DNA from: an uncultured Comamonas sp.
GTDB lineage: Bacteria > Pseudomonadota > Gammaproteobacteria > Burkholderiales > Burkholderiaceae_C
Direction of reading: 5' to 3'
DNA length: 64,000 nt
Assembly: GCA_947306475.1 (NCBI GenBank)
Contig: CAMZGS010000001.1
Coordinates: 1 to 64,000 of the forward strand
Below, one piece after another: positions 17,460 through 25,605 of this stretch. The notes beneath the pieces were generated by a model. It was given only the letters and a program-made list of their open reading frames with translations, ran no database searches and had not been told where the DNA came from. Numbering within the stretch: the first letter of the stretch is position 1; each line of letters starts with the position of its first letter. Position numbers and translations under genes: made by a program.

Positions 17460-17714
17460 ACGGAGGTCTGTATCTGGGAGGTGCATTATAGGAATCGTGG
17501 AAATTGCAGCCGCGCCCGGCGCCAGCCTCCTACATCTTCACGGCCAAGGATGCGACAAGTTGTCACAAAAACCCAGACTTCGTGCGGTTTTGGCAACACT
17601 CTCGAGCAAATGATGGATTGCTTTGTGAAAGCGGCGCATTTCTTGCTGATAGCATCGTTCGCGATCGCTTAAATTTGCCACCCTCTGGGTCAATCCGATG
17701 AGATAGGAGATGTC

Positions 17715-18803
17715 TTGGTCTCGCTGAAGAAATTTTTTACACGCCAGCCTGAACCCTTGATCGGTGTCGATATCAGCGCCTCGGCCATCAAGTTGGTGGA
17801 GTTGAGCCGCGACAGCCGAGGGGGGTGGACGCTGGAGCGCTGTGCCATGGAGCCGTTGGGTACTGCGCGCGAGGAGGATGGCACGACGTCCTACTTTGAT
17901 GAGGTGGTCGATGCCTTGCGCCGCCTGCTGAAGAAGAGTGGCACGCGGGCCAAGCAGGTCGCCTTGTCGCTGCCGCCTTCGGCGGTCATCACCAAGAAAG
18001 TGATGCTGCCGGGCAACCTCTCCGAGCAGGAGCTGGAAATTCAGGTGGAGAGCGAGGCCAGTCAGTACATCCCGTTCTCACTGGATGAGGTCAGTCTGGA
18101 CTTCTGCGTGATAGGCCCGAGCCCCAAGAGCCCTGGGGATATGGACGTGCTTCTGGCGGCGACGCGCAAGGAGAAGCTTCAGGAACGCGTCGAGATTGCC
18201 GAGGCAGCAGGCCTCAAGCCGGTGGTGATGGACATCGACTCCTACGCGGCCCGCCTGGCGGTCGAGCGCCTGCTGGAAGGTCCACAAGCGGTGTTGCATG
18301 CGGGGGAAGCTGACCTGCTGGCCCTGGTCAAAGTCGGTGGTCGTGGCTACACCATGCAGATCCTGCGCGGAGAGGAGGTGCTGTACGACACGGAACAAAG
18401 TCTGGGCGGTAGTCAGCTGACACAGAACATTGCGCGTCACTACAGCATGACGGTGGAAGAAGCCGAACAGAAAAAGCGTGCGGGCGAGCTGCCCGCAGAC
18501 TACGCGACCGAGGTGTTGCAGCCGTTTGTCAGAAGCGTGGCGCAGGACGTGGCACGCTCCTTGCAGTTCTTCTTTACCAGCACGCCGTACCACAGCGTGC
18601 AGCATGTTTTGCTGTTTGGTGGCTCGGCCAGCCTGGATGGCTTGGCGTCAGCCATTGAGGACAGCACCGGCGTGCCCACCAGGGTACTCAATCCGTTTGA
18701 AGGCATGGAGCTGGGTGCAGGTGCCAGCAAGTCCCGGGTGCGTCGGGACGGGCCTTCCTACTTGACCGCCTGTGGTCTGGCTTTGCGGAGGTTTTACCAG
18801 TGA
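17715..18803 (+). CDS. pilM: Type IV pilus assembly protein PilM
   Basis: PilM is a cytoplasmic actin-like (FtsA-like) ATPase-fold protein that binds the N-terminus of PilN and couples the inner-membrane alignment complex to the pilus motor. The 362-residue length and motifs match: PLIGVDISASAIKLVEL (phosphate-1-type loop), LPPSAVITKKVMLP, EASQYIPFSLDEVSLDF, MDIDSYAARLAVE, and LFGGSASLDGLASAIE. The start appears to be TTG 17715: TAGGAGA lies about five bases upstream, whereas the nearby ATG 17710 reads into a stop after five codons. The gene overlaps pilN by four bases (GTGA), indicating translational coupling. The 255-base gap to mrcA holds the promoter region. Confidence 0.94.
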   Translation: MVSLKKFFTRQPEPLIGVDISASAIKLVELSRDSRGGWTLERCAMEPLGTAREEDGTTSYFDEVVDALRRLLKKSGTRAKQVALSLPPSAVITKKVMLPGNLSEQELEIQVESEASQYIPFSLDEVSLDFCVIGPSPKSPGDMDVLLAATRKEKLQERVEIAEAAGLKPVVMDIDSYAARLAVERLLEGPQAVLHAGEADLLALVKVGGRGYTMQILRGEEVLYDTEQSLGGSQLTQNIARHYSMTVEEAEQKKRAGELPADYATEVLQPFVRSVAQDVARSLQFFFTSTPYHSVQHVLLFGGSASLDGLASAIEDSTGVPTRVLNPFEGMELGAGASKSRVRRDGPSYLTACGLALRRFYQ

Positions 18804-19402
18804 TCTTGATCAACCTCTTGCCTCACAGGGAGGCAGCGCGCAAGCGGCGCAGGGAAGTTTTCCAGATGGTCATGTTCGGCGCCTTGCTGGCGGGCCTGCT
18901 GGTGGCAGCTGGGATTTACGGCTGGTTCCAATGGCGTATCGAGGAACAGCAGGCGCGTAATGCCTTTCTGCAATCGGAAATTGCCGTGCTGAACCGACAG
19001 ATCAAGGAAGTAGAAGGGCTGGAGGGCGAAATTGCTGCCCTGCGCGAGCGTCAGAAGGCGGTGGAGGATCTGCAGTCCGACCGCAATCTGCCGGTGCACT
19101 TGCTCAGCGATCTGACGCAACTGTTGCCCGAGGGGGTGTACCTGTCCTCACTCAAGCAAAACGGGTTGTCGGTGGAGGTCAAGGGTTCTGCACAGTCCAA
19201 TGAGCGTGTCTCGGAAGTGTTGCGCAACTTGTCCACAGGGTCGCCGTGGATCACCAAGCCGGTGCTCAAGGAAATCGTCGCCGGAACGGTGGAGGTGGCA
19301 CCCAAGGACTTGCGCAAGGCGGTGAATTTCACCATCACGTTCACCTTGGTGCGTGCAGCTCAGGTGGCCAAGCAGCAGGATGCAGGACAGCGGAGGCCCT
19401 AA
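18800..19402 (+). CDS. pilN: Type IV pilus assembly protein PilN
   Basis: A 200-residue bitopic inner-membrane protein. The N-terminal ILINLLPHREAARKRRR is the conserved PilM-binding segment. A transmembrane helix (MVMFGALLAGLLVAAGIYGW) follows, then a periplasmic coiled coil (RIEEQQARNAFLQSEIAVLN) and a ferredoxin-like domain ending in VNFTITFTLV. It pairs with PilO to form the alignment subcomplex between cytoplasmic PilM and outer-membrane PilQ. It starts with GTG at 18800 inside the pilM stop, and the stop is followed within three bases by pilO. Confidence 0.94.
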   Translation: MILINLLPHREAARKRRREVFQMVMFGALLAGLLVAAGIYGWFQWRIEEQQARNAFLQSEIAVLNRQIKEVEGLEGEIAALRERQKAVEDLQSDRNLPVHLLSDLTQLLPEGVYLSSLKQNGLSVEVKGSAQSNERVSEVLRNLSTGSPWITKPVLKEIVAGTVEVAPKDLRKAVNFTITFTLVRAAQVAKQQDAGQRRP

Positions 19403-19405
19403 GTG

Positions 19406-20098
19406 ATGAAAAAAAAGAAGAAGACACCGTCGATCGACGTGCAGGCGCTGTTGGCCGATGCCAGGGCGCAGTTTGAAAACCTGGATCCGAAGGATCCTTC
19501 GGTCTGGCCGCTGATACCCAAGGTTTTGCTGTGTCTGGCCATCACGGTGGGCGTAGTGGTGGGGGCGTGGTATGCCTATCTGAGCTCTCTGGAAGAAGAT
19601 CTGGAGGCTGCGCGCAGCAAGGAAACCACCTTGCGCCAGGAGTATTCGACCAAGTTGTCCAAGGCCGTCGGTCTGGATGCGCTCAAGGCACAGCGTGAGT
19701 TGGTACAGCAGTACGTGGCGCAGCTGGAAAAGCAACTGCCCAGCAAGGCGGAAATGGCCGCCCTGCTCTCGGACGTCAACCACGCGGGCGTGGGCAGGGG
19801 GTTGCAGTTTGACCTGTTTCGTCCTGGTAGCGAGAACATCAAGGAGTACTACGCCGAACTTCCGATCAGCGTGCGTGTTTCCGGGCAGTTTCACGACATG
19901 GGCTCGTTTGTGTCGGATGTGGCGCACCTGTCGCGGATTGTGACCCTGAACAACATTTCCATCGTGGCCAACGCCAAGGGGGGTAACCTGGTCATGGATA
20001 CCCAAGCGCGTACCTATCGCTACCTGGATCCTGAAGAGCTGGCAGCGCGCCGTCAGGCGGCAGGCGCCCAAAAAGGGAAGAGGGGGAGGAAGAAGTGA
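19406..20098 (+). CDS. pilO: Type IV pilus assembly protein PilO
   Basis: A 230-residue bitopic inner-membrane partner of PilN. A very basic N-terminus (KKKKKTPSIDVQ) precedes a transmembrane helix (VLLCLAITVGVVVGAWYAYL), a coiled coil (EEDLEAARSKETTLRQEYST) and the PilO core with GRGLQFDLFRPG and YYAELPISVRVSGQFHDMG. PilN-PilO heterodimers set the periplasmic scaffold of the pilus machine. I use ATG 19406; a GTG directly before it (19403) is also possible. The TGA shares its last base with the pilP ATG. Confidence 0.94.
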   Translation: MKKKKKTPSIDVQALLADARAQFENLDPKDPSVWPLIPKVLLCLAITVGVVVGAWYAYLSSLEEDLEAARSKETTLRQEYSTKLSKAVGLDALKAQRELVQQYVAQLEKQLPSKAEMAALLSDVNHAGVGRGLQFDLFRPGSENIKEYYAELPISVRVSGQFHDMGSFVSDVAHLSRIVTLNNISIVANAKGGNLVMDTQARTYRYLDPEELAARRQAAGAQKGKRGRKK

Positions 20099-20646
20099 TG
20101 GCACTGCGTAGCATCAAGATTGTGCTCGGTACCTTGACGGTGCTGATGCTGGCGGGCTGTGTGGGGGAGGATCACGAGGATTTGCGCAGCTGGATTGCCC
20201 AGGAGCGCAAGACCGCCAGACCGCGCATCACGCCTCTGACGGAGCCGAAGGTGTTCGTTCCTCAGTCCTACGACGTGGCCGATGCCACGGCACCCTTTGA
20301 TCGCCAGAAGCTGACTCTGGCGCTGCGCCGCGAAAGTCAGCAAAACGCTTCGAACATGGCACTGCTGGCGGCGGAGCAGAGTCGGCGCAAGCAGGAGCTG
20401 GAAAGCTACCCCCTGGATACCATCGTGATGGTTGGGAGCATGCAGCAAAAAGGCGGACAAACCGCTTTGGTGCGGGTGAACAAGCTCATTTATCAAGTCA
20501 AGCCCGGCAACTACATGGGGCAAAACTACGGGCGTATCCAGAAAATTACGGAAAACAGCATCCAGCTGCGGGAAATCGTGCAGGACCCTGCGGGTGACTG
20601 GGTGGAGAAGACAACGGTACTGGAATTACAAGAGGGAAGTAAGTAA
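20098..20646 (+). CDS. pilP: Type IV pilus assembly lipoprotein PilP
   Basis: A 182-residue inner-membrane lipoprotein. The signal peptide IKIVLGTLTVLMLAGC ends in the lipobox LAGC. An extended linker follows, with the conserved FVPQSY and PFD motifs. The C-terminal beta-sandwich (LESYPLDTIVMVGSM, ALVRVNKLIYQVKPGNYMGQNYGRI) binds the N0 domain of the secretin PilQ and connects it to PilNO. Translation starts at ATG 20098, overlapping the pilO stop, and its TAA overlaps the pilQ ATG, so the whole operon is translationally chained. Confidence 0.94.
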   Translation: MALRSIKIVLGTLTVLMLAGCVGEDHEDLRSWIAQERKTARPRITPLTEPKVFVPQSYDVADATAPFDRQKLTLALRRESQQNASNMALLAAEQSRRKQELESYPLDTIVMVGSMQQKGGQTALVRVNKLIYQVKPGNYMGQNYGRIQKITENSIQLREIVQDPAGDWVEKTTVLELQEGSK

Positions 20647-22922
20647 TGCTGCGACAAGGACAGACCATGCAAAAAACTTTGATGGGCGGCGCTATTGCCG
20701 CAGCGGCACTGCTGCCAAGCTTTGTCTGGGCAGGCAGTATCCAGTCGGTGACGGGCTCACTGCAGGGTGGTGGCGAAGTGGTGCGTGTGGAGTTGAGCGA
20801 ACCTCTGGGCGAGGTGCCCACGGGGTTTGCCATCCAGTCGCCTGCGCGCATTGCGCTGGACTTTCCTGGTACCACCAACGGTCTGCCGCAGTCCCTGGTG
20901 GAGTTGCAGCAGGGTAACCTGACTTCGGCCAATGTGGTGGAGGCTTCCGGTCGCACCCGCGTGGTGTTGAACCTGAAGTCCGCCACCGGCTACCGTGCCG
21001 AGCTGGACGGCAATGCCGTGCTGATCTATCTGAATCCGGTGAAATCGGCATCCACGGTTGCGCCTTTGGCAGCAACTGGTGGTGCAGTGGCTGCCTCGGT
21101 GGGGAGTGCGCCGCGTCCTGCCCTGAGCAGCAGCCCGGAAGCGTTGCGGGACATCGATTTTCGTCGCTCCAGTGATGGAGCAGGGCGGGTGGTGGTAGCA
21201 CTGGGCTCGGCAGGGGCCAGTGCCAGCGTGCGCCATGAGGGCAAAGGTCTGGTGGTGGACTTTTTGCGCTCCAGCCTGCCTGAAGGCCTGATGCGCCGTA
21301 TGGATGTGGTCGACTTTGGCACTCCTGTGCAGTTGATCAGCACCAGTCAGCAAGGCGATAAGGTGCGGATGAAGATCGATTTGAAGGGCGATTGGGAGCA
21401 CAGCGCCTACCAAAGCGATGCGCAGTTTGTGCTGGAAGTGCGTGAGAAAAAGGTGGACTCCACCAAACTCACCCAAGGCCCGGGCTTTAGTGGTGAGCGC
21501 TTATCGCTGAACTTCCAAAATATTGAAGTGCGCGCTTTGCTGCAGGTGATTGCCGACTTCACCAACTTCAATATCGTCACCTCGGATACGGTGGGCGGCC
21601 AGTTGACCCTGCGCCTGCAGGATGTGCCCTGGGATCAGGCCCTGAACATCATCATGGAAGCCAAGGGCCTGGGCATGAAGAAAAACGGCAATGTGCTGTG
21701 GATTGCCCCCAAGGAGGAAATCGACGAGCGCACCAGAAAGGATCTGGAAGCAGCACGTGCCATTGAAAAGCTGGAGCCTTTGGTGACACAGGGCTTCCAG
21801 ATCAACTACGCCAAGGCCGAGGATCTGGTGAAGAAATTCCGCGAAACCCAGGGTTCCAGTGGTGTTGGCAGTTCTGGGGGGACACGCTTCCTGTCGGATC
21901 GTGGCTCGGCCATTGCGGAAGAGCGCACCAACCAGATCTTTATTACCGATACGCCTACCAAGCTGGAAGAAATTGCCCAGTTGCTGAAGAAACTGGATGT
22001 GCCTGTGCGCCAAGTGCTGATTGAAGCACGGATTGTCGAGGCTCGGGACACCTTTGGACGTTCCTTGGGGGTGAAGTTTGGAGGTGGTTATAACCGTCTG
22101 GGGCGCGGCAGTATTGGGCCGAGTTTTAATGGCGCCAACAATTCCCAAGAGCGTGGTGGTCAATGGATTAAAAATGAGGACACCAACCAGTATGAATATC
22201 GTGAAAAATGGGCCGATAGCAGAGGGGTGAATAGCGGGGGGGTGAACTCTACAGATGGGGGCAATAGCTTGGATAGGGGCTGGGAAACCCGGCAGTCCAG
22301 CACCATTTCCAACAATCCATTTGTGAACCTGCCTGCGGCCGCTTTGGCCGGTGCAGCCCCTGCCACCATGGCACTCAGTATCTTCAACTCCAGCATGACA
22401 CGCTTTTTGAGCTTGGAGTTGTCGGCCATGGAGTCCGAAGGCGTGGGTAAGATTGTTTCCAGTCCGCGCCTGATGACTGCGGACAAATCCGAAGCCGAGA
22501 TCAAGCAAGGTACGCAGATTCCTTATAAATCCTCGACTGGTGCTGGTGCCAGCGCCATGCCCAAGGTGGAGTTCAAGGATGCCGTGCTGCGCTTGAAGGT
22601 GGTGCCGCAAATCACGCCGGAAGGCGACATCATCATGGACCTGGAAGTGCACAAGGACTCTGTTGGTGCAAGAACGGACGATGGCCCGGCGATCGATACC
22701 AAGAGCATCAAGACCCAGGTGCTGGTGGAAAACGGCGGAACAATTGTGATTGGCGGTATTTTTGAGATGGAAGAAGTCAATCAGACCAACAAGGTGCCGT
22801 TGTTGGGAGATATTCCGGTGATGGGTAATCTGTTCAAGAACAGGACACGTGAAACGGAAAAACGCGAAATGCTGGTATTCATTACCCCGCGCATGGTCAC
22901 GGATGCGATTGCAAACAATTAA
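20646..22922 (+). CDS. pilQ: Type IV pilus secretin PilQ
   Basis: The outer-membrane secretin through which the pilus passes, 758 residues. A signal peptide (GGAIAAAALLPSFVWA) is followed by two AMIN domains that bind peptidoglycan (about residues 33-130 and 165-265), the secretin/TonB short N-terminal domain (LSLNFQNIEVRALLQVIADF), a secretin N domain, and the C-terminal secretin beta-barrel (VGKIVSSPRLMTADKSEAEI, VPLLGDIPVMGNLFKNR). A Gly/Asn/Ser-rich insert at about residues 480-555 is noticeably AT-richer than its surroundings. ATG 20646 overlaps the pilP stop; ATG 20670 is an alternative that leaves a more typical signal peptide. A strong terminator follows. Confidence 0.95.
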   Translation: MLRQGQTMQKTLMGGAIAAAALLPSFVWAGSIQSVTGSLQGGGEVVRVELSEPLGEVPTGFAIQSPARIALDFPGTTNGLPQSLVELQQGNLTSANVVEASGRTRVVLNLKSATGYRAELDGNAVLIYLNPVKSASTVAPLAATGGAVAASVGSAPRPALSSSPEALRDIDFRRSSDGAGRVVVALGSAGASASVRHEGKGLVVDFLRSSLPEGLMRRMDVVDFGTPVQLISTSQQGDKVRMKIDLKGDWEHSAYQSDAQFVLEVREKKVDSTKLTQGPGFSGERLSLNFQNIEVRALLQVIADFTNFNIVTSDTVGGQLTLRLQDVPWDQALNIIMEAKGLGMKKNGNVLWIAPKEEIDERTRKDLEAARAIEKLEPLVTQGFQINYAKAEDLVKKFRETQGSSGVGSSGGTRFLSDRGSAIAEERTNQIFITDTPTKLEEIAQLLKKLDVPVRQVLIEARIVEARDTFGRSLGVKFGGGYNRLGRGSIGPSFNGANNSQERGGQWIKNEDTNQYEYREKWADSRGVNSGGVNSTDGGNSLDRGWETRQSSTISNNPFVNLPAAALAGAAPATMALSIFNSSMTRFLSLELSAMESEGVGKIVSSPRLMTADKSEAEIKQGTQIPYKSSTGAGASAMPKVEFKDAVLRLKVVPQITPEGDIIMDLEVHKDSVGARTDDGPAIDTKSIKTQVLVENGGTIVIGGIFEMEEVNQTNKVPLLGDIPVMGNLFKNRTRETEKREMLVFITPRMVTDAIANN

Positions 22923-22943
22923 CCTTCGCTGGTGGTAATACGA

Positions 22944-22976
22944 CACAAGGCCGCATATGCGGCCTTGTGGTTTTTT
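22944..22976 (+). terminator. Strong rho-independent terminator after pilQ
   Basis: A perfect 13-bp inverted repeat CACAAGGCCGCAT / ATGCGGCCTTGTG (22944-22969) is followed by six T residues. It ends the pilMNOPQ transcript but lies only about 22 bases before the aroK start. aroK must therefore rely on readthrough or a promoter in or beyond the hairpin. The core AGGCCGCATATGCGGCCT recurs in the groEL terminator. Confidence 0.92.
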
Positions 22977-22998
22977 CGGTCAGATGGAAAGCGTAGCG

Positions 22999-23547
22999 AT
23001 GCATATAGCGTTGGTAGGCCTGCCCGGCTCGGGCAAATCCACCATTGGGCGGCAGTTGGCGCGCCTGTGCGGGGTGGAGCTGGTGGATGTGGATGCACAG
23101 ATCGAGGCGCAGCTGGGCTGCAGCATCAAGGACTACTTTGCCAGCCATGGCGAGCAAGCCTTTCGCGATGCGGAGGCCCAGGTACTGGCCCGCCTGCTGG
23201 GGCGTGCCCAGCCTTGTGTGCTGGCTACCGGTGGCGGTGCGGTGCTGCGTGCTGAAAACCGCCAGGCGCTGCGCGCCTGCAGCACGGTGTTTTACCTGCA
23301 GGCCCAGCCGGAGGCGATCGCCCAGCGCCTGCGTGGCGACACCACGCGCCCCTTGATGCAGGGCGTCGATGCCTTGCAGCGTCTGCGCGATTTGCTGCAG
23401 GTGCGCGGCCCGCTGTACGAAGAGGTGGCGCACTACACCATCGACACCCAGCGCCAGAGCACCGCCCAGGTGGCACGCAAAATACGCATGCAGGTGGAGA
23501 TGGCTGGCGGCATGCAGCATCCATCGTCGGGTGCGCAAGATTTTTAA
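22999..23547 (+). CDS. aroK: Shikimate kinase
   Basis: A 182-residue cytoplasmic P-loop kinase that phosphorylates shikimate at O3 in aromatic amino-acid biosynthesis. The P-loop is GLPGSGKST. Shikimate-binding residues are in VDVDAQIEAQLG, SHGEQAFRDAE and the GGGAVLR loop, and the LID contains RLRGDTTRPLM. The start could be ATG 22999, with GAAAG upstream and the P-loop ten residues in, or ATG 22984, five codons earlier. Adjacent aroB makes this the standard aroKB pair next to the pilus operon. A 76-bp repeat separates the two. Confidence 0.94.
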   Translation: MHIALVGLPGSGKSTIGRQLARLCGVELVDVDAQIEAQLGCSIKDYFASHGEQAFRDAEAQVLARLLGRAQPCVLATGGGAVLRAENRQALRACSTVFYLQAQPEAIAQRLRGDTTRPLMQGVDALQRLRDLLQVRGPLYEEVAHYTIDTQRQSTAQVARKIRMQVEMAGGMQHPSSGAQDF

Positions 23548-23554
23548 AATCTAT

Positions 23555-23630
23555 AGCTTCGTTCGCTTGCTGGTAATGGTTTTCAGGATATATATTGCAT
23601 GAAATCCATGTAATTCAAGCGCCTGCAGCT
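23555..23630. repeat. 76-bp palindromic repeat (copy 2, between aroK and aroB)
   Basis: Starts AGCTTCGTTCGCTTG and ends AAGCGCCTGCAGCT, with inner core GGTTTTCAGG...CATGAAATCC. It begins eight bases after the aroK stop and ends 28 bases before aroB, inside what is normally a tightly linked gene pair. Confidence 0.82.
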
Positions 23631-23658
23631 ATCAATAGAAGAGAAAAGGACAGTCACT

Positions 23659-24780
23659 ATGGCAGAAGTTCTGCACCGCGTCGGCATTGATCTGGGCGAG
23701 CGTTCCTATTCCATCGACATTGGGCAGGGCCTGCTGCCCGCCGCGGCCACGTTTGCCGCCTGCCCCAAGGCAGCGCAAGCGGTGATCGTCACCAACACCA
23801 CCGTGGCGCCGCTGTATGCCCGGCAGCTGCAGGCGGCGCTGGCAGCGCGCTATGCACAAGTGCGCACCGTCGTCCTGCCCGATGGGGAGGCCTACAAGGA
23901 TTGGCAGACGCTGAATCTGATTTTTGATGCCCTGCTGCAGCATGGCTGCGACCGCAAGACGGTGCTGTTTGCCCTGGGTGGCGGCGTGGTGGGCGATATG
24001 ACCGGCTTTGCCGCCGCCAGCTACATGCGCGGCGTGCCGTTTGTGCAGATTCCGACGACGCTGCTGTCGCAGGTCGATTCCAGCGTGGGTGGCAAGACGG
24101 CGATCAACCACCCGCTGGGCAAGAACATGATTGGCGCCTTTTACCAGCCGCAACTGGTGGTCTGCGATCTGGACACGCTGGCCACCCTGCCCGAGCGCGA
24201 GCTGTCGGCCGGGCTGGCCGAGGTCATCAAGTACGGGCCGATTGCCGATATGGATTTTCTGGCGTGGCTGGAGCACAACATCGATGCCCTGCGCCAGCAG
24301 GACAAGGCGGCGTTGGCGCATGCCGTCAAGCGCAGCGTAGAAATTAAAGCCTGGGTGGTGGGCCAAGACGAAAAAGAATCCGGCCTGCGCGCCATCCTGA
24401 ACTTTGGCCACACCTTTGGTCACGCCATTGAGGCGGGTATGGGCTATGGCAACTGGCTGCATGGCGAGGGCGTGGGTGCGGGCATGGTGATGGCGGCGCA
24501 CCTGTCGCAGCGCCTGGGGCTGGTCGATGCCGCTTTTGTCGAGCGCCTCACACACTTGATTGAGCGCGCGGGCTTGCCCACACGCGGTCCCATCTTGGAT
24601 ACGCAGGACAACGCTGGTGCCTACCTGGAGCACATGCGCGTGGACAAAAAGGCCGAGGCCGGCGATATCCGCTTTGTGCTGATCGATGGCCCGGGCAAGG
24701 CCGTGGTGCGCAGCGCCCCGGATGCGCTGGTGCGCGAGGTGATCAATGCCTGCTGCGCGCCAGCTTCAGTCGGCGCTTAA
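23659..24780 (+). CDS. aroB: 3-dehydroquinate synthase
   Basis: A 373-residue NAD- and metal-dependent enzyme converting DAHP to 3-dehydroquinate, the second step of the shikimate pathway. Diagnostic motifs are [47 protein letters not shown] and the zinc-ligand helix [21 protein letters not shown] lies upstream of ATG 23659. It forms a unit with aroK. The 60-base AT-richer gap to the convergent queC stop shows no clear terminator. Confidence 0.96.
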   Translation: MAEVLHRVGIDLGERSYSIDIGQGLLPAAATFAACPKAAQAVIVTNTTVAPLYARQLQAALAARYAQVRTVVLPDGEAYKDWQTLNLIFDALLQHGCDRKTVLFALGGGVVGDMTGFAAASYMRGVPFVQIPTTLLSQVDSSVGGKTAINHPLGKNMIGAFYQPQLVVCDLDTLATLPERELSAGLAEVIKYGPIADMDFLAWLEHNIDALRQQDKAALAHAVKRSVEIKAWVVGQDEKESGLRAILNFGHTFGHAIEAGMGYGNWLHGEGVGAGMVMAAHLSQRLGLVDAAFVERLTHLIERAGLPTRGPILDTQDNAGAYLEHMRVDKKAEAGDIRFVLIDGPGKAVVRSAPDALVREVINACCAPASVGA

Positions 24781-24840
24781 CCCTTATCAAAAGCGTATAA
24801 GAGCGCTCAAAGGTATCTAAAAGCCTTTAAAGATCTGTTA

Positions 24841-25545
24841 TCAGGTTGCGCAGATGGCTTGCTGCCAGCGCTGCCAGCCCTCGGCGCGCAGCACGCAGGC
24901 CGGGCACTGGCCGCAGCCTGCGCCCCAGGCGTGGGGCGTGCGCTCGCCCTGGTAGCAGGTGTGGCTGTCTTGCACGATGAGGTCAATCAGGGCTTGGCCG
25001 CCCAGCTCGTAGGCCAGCTGCCAGACAGCGGCCTTGTCGCGCCACATCAGCGGGGTGCTGATGCGCAGGCGCCGCTCCAGCCCCAGGTTCAGGGCCAGTT
25101 GCATGGCTTTCATGGTGTCATCGCGGCAATCGGGGTAGCCGGAAAAATCCGCTTCGCTTACGCCCGTGACCAGCACTTGCAGCCCCCGGCGGTAGGCCAG
25201 GGCACCGGCCAGCGTCATGAACAGCAGATTGCGCCCGGGCACAAAGGTGTTGGGCAGGCCATCTTGCTGCATGGCAATGGCCATGTCCTCGGTCAGCGCT
25301 GAGCCGCCAATTTGCCCAATCACATCGACATTGAGCATATGGTCCTCCCCCAGGCGCGGCGCCCACTGCGGGAACTGCTGGCGCAGTTGCACGAGGACTT
25401 GCTGGCGCGCTTGCAGCTCGACGTGGTGGCGCTGGCCGTAGTCAAAGCCCAGGGTTTCGACGTGTTGGTAGTGGGTCAAAGCGTGGGCCAGGCAGGTGGT
25501 GGAGTCCTGGCCGCCGGAAAATAAAACCAGAGCGCGTGTATGCAT
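24841..25545 (-). CDS. queC: 7-cyano-7-deazaguanine synthase QueC
   Basis: A 234-residue PP-loop ATPase that converts 7-carboxy-7-deazaguanine to preQ0 in queuosine biosynthesis. The PP-loop [11 protein letters not shown] lies near the N-terminus. The middle contains [19 protein letters not shown] and [14 protein letters not shown]. The four zinc-binding cysteines are in HTCYQGE and CGQCPAC. Convergent with aroB and divergent from cca (about 60 bases between starts). No other queuosine gene and no preQ1 riboswitch is visible here. Confidence 0.95.
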   Translation of the reverse strand: MHTRALVLFSGGQDSTTCLAHALTHYQHVETLGFDYGQRHHVELQARQQVLVQLRQQFPQWAPRLGEDHMLNVDVIGQIGGSALTEDMAIAMQQDGLPNTFVPGRNLLFMTLAGALAYRRGLQVLVTGVSEADFSGYPDCRDDTMKAMQLALNLGLERRLRISTPLMWRDKAAVWQLAYELGGQALIDLIVQDSHTCYQGERTPHAWGAGCGQCPACVLRAEGWQRWQQAICAT

Positions 25546-25605
25546 GGGGCGCGATTACACCACCACTGCCAGCGCACTCTCAGGCAGCCCCTACACTCAG
25601 CGGCC

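Noticed and set aside
17485..17490. TATAAT on the minus strand just upstream of mrcA, overlapping an in-frame ATG
   Set aside because: No acceptable -35 element at normal spacing; it would exclude the upstream start but is not enough to call a promoter.
25546..25605. preQ1 riboswitch upstream of queC
   Set aside because: The short leader shows no pseudoknot-type motif of any known preQ1 class.
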